Shown here: piece by piece, positions 1 to 5,486 of the stretch
How the letters are laid out: the number at the start of each line of letters is the position of its first letter
Numbering within the stretch: position 1 is the stretch's first letter
DNA from: Deltaproteobacteria bacterium
GTDB lineage: Bacteria; Desulfobacterota; Desulfobacteria; Desulfobacterales; B30-G6
Reading direction: 5' to 3'
Assembly: GCA_019313725.1 (NCBI GenBank)
Contig: JAFDAT010000256.1
Span: 1 to 6,432 of the forward strand
Length of the DNA stretch: 6,432 bases
The notes under the pieces: model-generated
Database searches by the model: none
Seen by the model: the letters and a program-made list of their open reading frames with translations, nothing else
Told to the model about the DNA's origin: nothing
Position numbers and translations under genes: made by a program

Positions 1-31
1 GTGCTTTGATACTTTCGTGTTTTCGTGATTG
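1..31. repeat. Partial copy of the octamer repeat (TTTCGTGN)
   Basis: GTGC followed by the octamers TTTGATAC, TTTCGTGT and TTTCGTGA, then TTG, matches the right arm of the 4820-4898 element almost base for base. Similarity continues into a T-rich tail ending in TTTGTAA in both copies. The inverted partner arm probably lies off the left edge. Confidence 0.75.
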
Positions 32-85
32 GTTTGTAATTTTTGCGCACATTCAAATGGCCGATCCTAATCGTCATTTTTTTGT

Positions 86-127
86 TAATCATTCGATGTT
101 TGACGTTCGATAATCGATGTTCATTGT
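86..127. repeat. Second heptanucleotide array, six degenerate units (TCGATGT type)
   Basis: On the plus strand six consecutive 7-bp units can be read: TAATCAT, then TCGATGT, TTGACGT, TCGATAA, TCGATGT and TCATTGT. Two are identical and the rest differ at two to four positions. The period matches the bamD-bamE array, but the unit sequence does not. Confidence 0.7.
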
Positions 128-169
128 TTTGGGCAAGCCGTTCTACCCTCGGTGCATTAGAATTCAGAC

Positions 170-3100
170 TCATCCAGCGGCTTTCATCTGCTGTTTGATT
201 TCATCCTGCGTATTGGTCGCCGCATCGATCTGGCCCTGGAGTTCATCGTCGGTAAAGTGCTTCAGCACGATGGCATTGGTCGGGCACTTGGCGTTGCAGA
301 GGCCATCCCCCTTACAGAGAATCGGGTTCACCCAGGCCTTCCTGCCCTTGGCCGTATCGATAAATTCTATGGCATCATAGGTGCAGGCGCTGATGCAGGC
401 GCCGCAGGAGACACAATCCTGTTCAATCACCTCGCAGACCGATCCCGAGGCGGTGACCGTATCGTTGGCCAGCAACGTCAAAACCCTGCCGGCAGCCCCG
501 TATGCCTGATTGATGGTTTCCTGTATATGCTTGGGATAATGCGCCGTCCCGCAAAGATAGACACCATCTGCGGAAAACTCCACCGGTTTCAGTTTGACAT
601 GGGCTTCCTTGAAAAATTCATCCGGGCTCAGCGTGACTTTGAATAACCCGGCAATCTGTTTGGTGGACGCGGAGGGAATCACGGCGGCGGCCAGTGAAAG
701 GATATCGGCATCCAGTTCAAGCCGCTGACCTAAAATCGGATCCGGCACGCTTATTCTTAAAATTTCCCGGCCACCCTCCTGGGCTGCCTCCACCAGAGGC
801 TTGTCATCAGGCTGGTAACGGATAAACTTTACCTCATTGTCTGCCGCTTCGCGGTAATAATCCTCCCTGAAACCATAGGTCCGCATATCCCGGTAGAGAA
901 TGTAGATATCCATCTCGGGGTTTTTCTCTTTCAGTTTCAAAGCATTCTTTACCGCATGGCTGCAGCAGACCCGGGAACAGTAATTCCTGTCCTCGTTTCT
1001 GCAGCCGACACACTGGATCATAACCAGGCTTTGCGCGCCGACAACCCTTTCTGCTCCTGCGGCAATCTGCTCCCCCAATTCCAAATGGGTGAACACCTTA
1101 TCGTTTTCACCGTAAAGGTATTCGGTGGGCATATATACATCGGCACCGATGGCCAGAACGGAAGCGCCATGCTGTATTGTCTTGATCCGACCCTCGGTTT
1201 CCACAGTGGTGGTAAAATTACCCAGGTAGCCGGAAACATCTTTTATATCAGACTCATGGGATACATGGATCAGGGGGTTGCGGTAAACATCACGGATTAA
1301 ATCATCCAGATACGCCTGAACATCCATGCCCTCAATGGTGGTGTGAATTCTACGCACCATCCCGCCCATGTTCTTCTCTTTTTCCACCAGGTGGACATCG
1401 TGCCCCTGGGCGGCAATGGAAAGTGCACAGGTCATGCCGGCTATCCCTCCCCCGACCACCAGGGCGGCTTTGTTGACCGGCAGGTCAAATTCCTGCAATG
1501 GTTCCAGATAGCGGGCCCGCGCCACCGACATACGGATGATGTCCTTTGCTTTTTCAGTGGCCTCTTCCTTTTGCCTGGAATGGACCCAGGAGCAGTGCTC
1601 GCGAATATTGGCCATGTCGCAGTAGTATTGATTGAGGCCCGCCTCTCTCAGGGTGTCCCGGAACAATGGCTCCAGTGTCCTGGGGGAACAGGCGGCGATA
1701 ACCACCCGGTTGAGGCCTTTTTCCTCGGCCAGGTCGGTTATCTCCTTAGCGGAATTCGTGGCACATGAAAACAGCTGCTCCTGCGCATAAACAACGTTGG
1801 GCAAAGTCAGGGCATAGTCGACCGAGGAAGGAACGTCGACGACACTGCCGATATTGGTCCCACAATGGCACACAAAAACACCGATTTTAGGCGCCTCTTG
1901 AGAGACATCTCTTTCCTGTGGATAAATTCTTTCCCGGGCCAGCTTACCCCGCCTGAAATCCAGGAGCTCCCCGCACTGGGCACCGGCACCACTGGCGGTA
2001 AACACCGACTCGGGTATGTCGGTAGGCCCCATGAGGGCGCCGCTGACAAATATCCCCGGCCGGTTGGTTTGTAGGGGGTTGGAATGAATGGCTTTGCTGA
2101 AACCGTGTTCGTTGAGTTCTATACCGTACTTTTCTGCCAGCACTTTATGGTCGGCGGGAGGGTTCAGCCCGACAGATAACACCACCATGTCGAATTCCTC
2201 CTCTTTTACGCCATCGTCGGACGTGGCATACCGTACCGCAATGTTCCCGCTTTCGGGAAGTTCTCCTGCGATGGATGCATAGCTCCGGATGAACCGGACC
2301 CCGGGAAGTTGTTCCGCCCGCTGAAAATAGCGCTCAAAATCTTTGCCGAACGAACGTATGTCGTTGTGAAAAATCGTACACTCGGTCGTAGTGTCGTGAT
2401 CTTTGGTCAAAATCACCTGTTTCTGGGTATAGGTACAGCACACACCTGAACAATAACTGTTTTCGCCGGGAGTTACCCGTCTTGAACCGACACATTGGAG
2501 CCAGGCAATTTTTTTAGGGCGATTTTTGTCGGAAGCGCGCAGCACCTTGCCTTCGTAGGGTCCGGTGGAGGAGAGCAGTCGTTCATAGTCCATACTGGTG
2601 ACCACATTCTGCATCTTTCCGTAGCCGTATTCCGCTTTGACTTTGGGGTCGAAGGGCTCGATGCCGTACGAGAGGATAATGGCACCGACATTGATTTCCA
2701 CCTTTTCAACGGTTTGATTGAAATCGATGGCTTCGTTTTTACATACCCCCCTGCAGATATCGCATTTATTCTCTTTTAAAAAAAGACATCTGTCATCGAT
2801 ATAGGTCACCAGGGGAATCGCCTGGGAAAAGTATACGTGAATGGCCTTGTTCTCGGAAATTTCCTGGTTGAACTGATCGGGGTATTCCACCGGGCAGTAT
2901 TTTACACAGGTCATACAACCCGTGCATTTTTCTTCGATGATATACCTAGGCTTTTTTTTCAGGGTGACCTGAAAGTCCCCTGCTGTCCCTTCCACACCGT
3001 CGACTTCGGTGTATGTCAGGACCTCTATATTTGGATGCCGGCCGACCTCGACCAGTTTAGGCGACAGAGTTCACATGGAGCAGTCGTTGGTGGGGAAGGT

Positions 3101-3301
3101 CTTGTCAAGCTGAGCCATGTGCCCGCCGATGCTCGGCTCCTTCTCCACCAGGTAGACTTTAAAACCGGCAGCGGCAAGGTCAAGAGAGGCTTGAATCCCG
3201 CTGACACCACCGCCGACAACCATAACATCACCAAAACCATTGTCTTCGGGGCTTTCAGAAATTTGTTGCATAATTTCTTCGGGCAATACTTCGTTTTCCA
3301 C
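170..3301 (-). CDS. bamE: BamE, long HdrA-like flavoprotein with in-frame TGA read as selenocysteine
   Basis: The reading frame is 1043 residues if the TGA at 3071-3073 is read as Sec77. Module 1 has an FAD-binding GGGVSG (30-35), then the redox motif DCSMU (73-77; CxxC in relatives). Ferredoxin-like clusters follow at C126-C129-C132-C136 and C172-C180-C183-C187, and a CVGSR...YCSGVCC motif at 270-289. A middle segment carries VCHCG (C478, C480), C513, C538 and C570, typical of HdrA. Module 2 has GGGIAG (617-622) and CVGCR...YCSRVCC (764-780) but no CxxC/U. The C-terminus is a ferredoxin domain with C963-C966-C969-C973 and C996, C1002 and C1006, where Asp999 stands in place of a cysteine. HdrA proteins are the flavin subunits of electron-bifurcating complexes, and in Bam this subunit is thought to drive the low-potential ring reduction. 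It is much longer than ordinary HdrA (about 650 residues) because of the two flavin modules. A GTG start is chosen from the Shine-Dalgarno sequence 10 nt upstream. A 941-residue product starting after the TGA would lack the first flavin-binding motif and is unlikely. Confidence 0.87.
3038..3055 (-). promoter_or_regulatory. Bacterial SECIS-like stem-loop downstream of the UGA
   Basis: On the minus-strand transcript CUGGUC pairs with GGCCGG over six base pairs, two of them G-U, closing a 6-nt loop GAGGUC. The loop begins 21 nt after the UGA. That is within the 16-37 nt range described for bacterial SECIS elements, and the loop has the expected G in its first two positions. It lies inside the coding sequence. 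Folding was judged by eye only. Confidence 0.65.
3071..3073 (-). other. In-frame UGA, predicted selenocysteine codon (Sec77 of BamE)
   Basis: Translation before the codon ends in FPTNDCSM and resumes in the same frame with TLSPKLVEVGRHPNI. Together these make a continuous HdrA-family segment in which relatives have Cys at the TGA position. Cys-to-Sec replacement in HdrA is known from Methanococcus and reported for some sulfate reducers. No frameshift is needed, and a SECIS-like hairpin follows. Confidence 0.88.
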
Positions 3302-3311
3302 GGGTATATAT

Positions 3312-3319
3312 CCCTTCCT
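3312..3319 (-). promoter_or_regulatory. Ribosome binding site of bamE, supports the GTG start
   Basis: AGGAAGGG on the minus strand lies 10 nt before the GTG at 3299-3301 and is the strongest Shine-Dalgarno sequence in this part of the frame. It fixes the start after the repeat-derived sequence. An ATG at 3269-3271 is the alternative but has only a weak purine stretch before it. Confidence 0.65.
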
Positions 3320-3342
3320 AATCGTTTGTACCAAACGATTAG
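3318..3342 (-). promoter_or_regulatory. Perfect hairpin touching the bamE ribosome binding site
   Basis: CTAATCGTTTG (3318-3328) and CAAACGATTAG (3332-3342) are exact inverted repeats of 11 bp around a 3-base loop. On the transcript the 3' arm ends in AG, the first two bases of the bamE Shine-Dalgarno AGGAAGGG. Folding would place a stem directly against the ribosome binding site. It could equally be a protein-binding dyad or one more repeat remnant. Confidence 0.6.
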
Positions 3343-3371
3343 TGAACGCGACTTCGTCGCTATTAAAAAAT

Positions 3372-3417
3372 GTCTGCGGCAAAAAAGAAAATTTCTCTGC
3401 GTTCTCCGCGACTCTGC
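3372..3417. repeat. Degenerate 8-9-bp repeat (GCRGAGNNC type)
   Basis: On the minus strand GCAGAGTC, GCGGAGAAC and GCAGAGAAA follow each other at 8-9-bp spacing (3392-3417). A further related unit, GCCGCAGAC, lies at 3372-3380 after a T-rich spacer. From memory, such GCAGAG/GCGGAG strings are common between genes in sulfate-reducing Desulfobacterota; I could not check this. Confidence 0.55.
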
Positions 3418-3458
3418 CTGCCCCATGAAATCTTTGTTCTTTTATTTCATCGGGGCGG
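3418..3458 (-). repeat. Inverted repeat / mRNA hairpin between bamD and bamE
   Basis: On the plus strand CCCCATGAAAT (3421-3431) faces ATTTCAT (3444-3450) and GGGG (3452-3455), with one bulged base at 3451 and a 12-nt loop. The stem extends outward by a few pairs (3418-3420 with 3456-3458). There is no T-run directly after it in the direction of transcription, so it is not a typical intrinsic terminator. It may affect mRNA processing or stability. Confidence 0.65.
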
Positions 3459-3466
3459 TGAAAATT

Positions 3467-3571
3467 ATACCTTAAACCGTGCACCGTATACCCTAAACCG
3501 TGCACCGCATACCCTATACCCTGCACCGTACACCGTATACCCTACACCGTATACCCTACACCGTTCACCGC
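3467..3571. repeat. Heptanucleotide tandem array, 15 units
   Basis: On the minus strand fifteen consecutive 7-bp units all carry GGT at positions 3-5. The two main forms are ACGGTGT/C and AGGGTAT, partly alternating. The first unit begins on the last base of the bamD stop codon, and the array decays into AT-rich sequence at its far end. Units are degenerate but phase is never lost, so insertions or deletions have been in whole units. Confidence 0.9.
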
Positions 3572-4725
3572 TAAGCAATAACCTCACTCACAATTTCGGC
3601 AATATCCTTGATCTCCAGGACCTCGTCATATTCCAGGTTCAACCGGCTTTCCTCGAAATTGGTGATACAGTACGGACAGGCCGTAACCAGGATCTCGGCT
3701 CCGGTCTCATGGGCTTGCTGCAATCTGATATCGGAAAACCGCTCTTCTTTGGGCGTATCCATCCAGATTCGGCCGCCGCCGCCGCCGCAGCAGAGACTGT
3801 CACTCTGCGACTCAACCATTTCAACCAGTTCCAGACCCGATATTTTTTGCAATATATTGCGCGGTGCAGCGTAGATATCGTTATGCCGGCCCAGGTAACA
3901 GGGATCATGATAGGTTATTTTCCGACGGTATGATCCCCTGAGTTCAAGCCTGCCCGCATCCAGCAGTTCAATGAGATATTGAGAAAGGTGAATCACTTCA
4001 AAATTCACCATAAATTCCGGATATTCGTTCTTGAAGGTATGGTAGCAGTGCGGGGATGAGACAACGATCCGTTTTACACCGTGATCGATGAATGTTTTGA
4101 TATTGTCCCGGGCCAGTTGTTTGAATACTTTTTCACTGCCGGTCTTGCGGATACTTTCTCCACAGCAGTTCTCCGCCGTGCCCAATATACCGAAATCGAC
4201 CCCGGCTTTGTTCAGGATGTCGACGGTGGCCATGGCGACCTTTTTCATCCTCGGATCATAACTATAGTAGCAACCGACAAAGTACAGAATTTCCATACCC
4301 TCGGTATATGTCTTCACCGCCATATCCTTGGCCCAGTCCTCCCGCTTTTGCCGCTCCCCCTGCAGGGGGTTGCCTTCGGAAATGAGGCTGGCTCTTGCGG
4401 TGCGGGCTGAACGGACGGAAGCAGGAAACACCTCGTATTCCGACGCGACCCGCCGCAGGGATACGCCGACATCGATCTGTTTTACCCCCCGGGGACACCT
4501 CTCGGGGCATCTTCCACAGGTAGTACAGCGCCATATATCCTCGCCGTCGATCTCGGTCAGGCCGAAGGACGCCTCTCGAATAATCTTGCGCATGCTGAAT
4601 TGCCGCACCCGGTTCCATGGGCAGACAGCATCGCACAATCCGCATTGAAAACAAAACCGGAAGGCCTCTCCGCCGGCCGCTTTGATCTCATCGATGACTT
4701 CTTTGAACGGGGCTACAGTTTCCAC
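3571..4725 (-). CDS. bamD: BamD, HdrD-like iron-sulfur protein with two CCG domains
   Basis: This 384-residue cytoplasmic protein has the layout of a fused HdrC/HdrB (HdrD-type) subunit. Two ferredoxin motifs lie at the N-terminus: C25-C28-C31-C35 (CFQCGLCDAVCP) and C67-C70-C73-C77 (CTTCGRCPERCP). Two CCG domains follow. The first has C152, C187-C188 and C227, with Ser224 where CxxC would have its first cysteine. The second is complete, with C276, C312-C313 followed by a glycine run, and C350/C353 (ACPYC). In heterodisulfide reductases complete CCG motifs bind noncubane [4Fe-4S] clusters; in the Bam complex this subunit is thought to relay electrons between the HdrA-like BamE and other subunits. 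The start is a GTG at 4723-4725. No ATG or GTG lies upstream before an in-frame TAA nine codons back, and AAGGA at 4738-4742 is 12 nt away, slightly long. The TAG stop is followed directly by a heptamer array. A generic CoB-CoM heterodisulfide reductase paralogue is the main alternative. Confidence 0.86.
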   Translation of the reverse strand: METVAPFKEVIDEIKAAGGEAFRFCFQCGLCDAVCPWNRVRQFSMRKIIREASFGLTEIDGEDIWRCTTCGRCPERCPRGVKQIDVGVSLRRVASEYEVFPASVRSARTARASLISEGNPLQGERQKREDWAKDMAVKTYTEGMEILYFVGCYYSYDPRMKKVAMATVDILNKAGVDFGILGTAENCCGESIRKTGSEKVFKQLARDNIKTFIDHGVKRIVVSSPHCYHTFKNEYPEFMVNFEVIHLSQYLIELLDAGRLELRGSYRRKITYHDPCYLGRHNDIYAAPRNILQKISGLELVEMVESQSDSLCCGGGGGRIWMDTPKEERFSDIRLQQAHETGAEILVTACPYCITNFEESRLNLEYDEVLEIKDIAEIVSEVIA

Positions 4726-4737
4726 TATATGTATTTT

Positions 4738-4742
4738 TCCTT
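4738..4742 (-). promoter_or_regulatory. Probable ribosome binding site of bamD
   Basis: AAGGA on the minus strand lies 12 nt before the GTG start. The spacing is a little long, but no better start codon exists: the frame is closed by TAA shortly upstream. Confidence 0.45.
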
Positions 4743-4819
4743 CAACAATTTATAAAAAATGGCCATGCGTATCGTGCTATCGCCCAACCCAGACGAACCA
4801 GAATTGAGAAAAATCTTTC

Positions 4820-4898
4820 ATCACGAAAGCACTAAAGTACGAAACCACGAAATACGTATTACTTTTTTCGTGTTTTTCAGATTTCGTGCTTTCGTGAT
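4820..4898. repeat. 79-bp imperfect inverted repeat made of octamers (consensus NCACGAAA)
   Basis: The outer arms are a perfect 13-bp inverted pair, ATCACGAAAGCAC at 4820-4832 and GTGCTTTCGTGAT at 4886-4898. Inner parts pair less well, with CACGAAA at 4846-4852 facing TTTCGTG at 4866-4872. Counted over the 39-base arms about 30 positions match. Each arm is itself four octamers: TCACGAAA, GCACTAAA, GTACGAAA and CCACGAAA, then inverted TTTCGTGT, TTTTCAGA, TTTCGTGC and TTTCGTGA. The transcript can fold into a long stem after bamC. A related copy lies at 1-31, so this is a dispersed element rather than a site peculiar to this gap. Confidence 0.85.
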
Positions 4899-4958
4899 TG
4901 TCTTTTTGTAACAAAATTCTTTTTTCTAATTCAGGAAATAGCTTTTACGGACGGCAAC

Positions 4959-5483
4959 TCACTCTTTTTCGTTCATGCGGCTCAGTGCATCCGTAATTTT
5001 CTGCAATCCATATTTGTTCGCCAGCGTTTCCAGGCCGATCTCCAGTTCCTCCTGCTCCACCGCTTCTTCAACTTCCTCTTCCCTCTCTTCATAAATCAGG
5101 GCGTCCGCCAGGCACCACTTGACGCACAGAGGTTGCTCCTCGCCCTCGCACATATCGCATTTCAAGGGAAGTCCGGAATCGGGTTCCTTGAACTCGGGAC
5201 GGGACGGGCAGGATGCCCGGCAGAAGGCACACTCTTCATACTCTTTTCCATCCATCGTATACTTTTCCCGGCCGGCACATTCGGCAGGCGTATACTCGCC
5301 GGCATAAACGGGAACATATATGTCGCTGAACGGTTCACGGATCACCCGGATGCGAGACCTCGCCGGATTGTTGCTGCTGTATTTCGGTTCGGCGTGAAAA
5401 GCGGAGCAGATGACTTCGCATGCCCGGCAGCCATTGCATTTGTCCACGTCCACTCTTATGGTTTTAATGGTTTTATTCGCCAT
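4959..5483 (-). CDS. bamC: BamC, polyferredoxin electron-transfer subunit of class II benzoyl-CoA reductase
   Basis: This 174-residue protein has no signal peptide or membrane segment and is a small cytoplasmic iron-sulfur protein. Cysteines fall in ferredoxin-like groups: C16, C19, C22 and C26 (CNGCRACEVIC), then C69, C85, C88 and C92, then C109, C112, C120 and C124. That is twelve cysteines, enough for three [4Fe-4S] clusters, as in NrfC/HybA/DmsB-type electron carriers. The stretch YSSNNPARSRIRV (35-47) is one I recognise from memory as typical of BamC. In the family, BamC forms a tight unit with BamB and feeds electrons to its tungsten site. The C-terminus carries a very acidic, probably helical stretch (about 132-148, rich in Glu) that lacks cysteines and may be a protein contact surface (inference). 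The ATG start is supported by GAGGGGG at 5494-5500, 10 nt upstream within the end of bamB. The gene ends in TGA and is followed by a 233-bp repeat-rich gap. Confidence 0.88.
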   Translation of the reverse strand: MANKTIKTIRVDVDKCNGCRACEVICSAFHAEPKYSSNNPARSRIRVIREPFSDIYVPVYAGEYTPAECAGREKYTMDGKEYEECAFCRASCPSRPEFKEPDSGLPLKCDMCEGEEQPLCVKWCLADALIYEEREEEVEEAVEQEELEIGLETLANKYGLQKITDALSRMNEKE

Positions 5484-5486
5484 CCG

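Larger units (their letters stand above)
1..169. other. Region beyond bamE with repeats, no gene seen
   Basis: This stretch lies downstream of the bamE stop (TGA, with a second in-frame TGA two codons on). It contains a heptamer array and one arm of the octamer repeat. I see no intrinsic terminator and no credible reading frame. The operon may continue past the left edge, where bamF-I would be expected. Confidence 0.65.
3302..3570. other. bamD-bamE intergenic mosaic of short repeats and hairpins
   Basis: This 269-bp gap holds no believable gene. Reading in the direction of transcription it contains a heptamer array (3467-3571), a long-stem hairpin (3418-3458), an 8-9-bp repeat (3372-3417), a small GCGAC-GAA-GTCGC hairpin (3348-3360), an 11-bp perfect hairpin (3318-3342) and then the bamE ribosome binding site. 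The bamE frame happens to stay open through it, but the translation there is only repeat-encoded sequence. Confidence 0.75.
4726..4958. other. bamC-bamD intergenic gap with no gene, holding an inverted octamer repeat
   Basis: No credible small gene is seen on either strand. The central third is the large inverted repeat listed separately (4820-4898). Flanking sequence is AT-rich, with short T-runs and A-runs. I found no convincing promoter, so bamC and bamD are probably still on one transcript, with the repeat forming a hairpin in the mRNA. Confidence 0.7.

Noticed and set aside
170..2995. A separate 941-residue HdrA gene starting at 2995
   Set aside because: It begins in the middle of a conserved domain just after the TGA, has no clear Shine-Dalgarno sequence, and would lack the first FAD-binding motif.
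3071..3073. Genuine nonsense mutation making bamE a pseudogene
   Set aside because: The sequence downstream is fully conserved-looking over more than 960 codons with no other lesion, the stop is TGA at a Cys position, and a SECIS-like hairpin follows.
3318..3458. Possible intrinsic terminator between bamD and bamE
   Set aside because: The hairpins at 3418-3458 and 3318-3342 are not followed by a U-run in the direction of transcription, and bamE has its own strong ribosome binding site, so readthrough is more likely.
2837..3475. Plus-strand open frame of 212 codons
   Set aside because: It is antisense to the bamE N-terminus and repeats, shows no recognisable domain, and disappears as a by-product of GC-rich coding on the other strand.
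3302..3526. Upstream extension of the bamE frame to an ATG at 3524-3526
   Set aside because: The extra 75 residues are encoded by the heptamer array and hairpins and look like no HdrA sequence. The frame is open only by chance, and the good Shine-Dalgarno is at 3312-3319.
3467..3571. CRISPR-like array
   Set aside because: Units are 7 bp, directly adjacent and without spacers, so this is a tandem repeat.
3370..3933. Plus-strand open frame of 187 codons
   Set aside because: Its first half is repeat-encoded (TLNRAPYTLNRAPHTLYPAP-like), and the rest is antisense to bamD.
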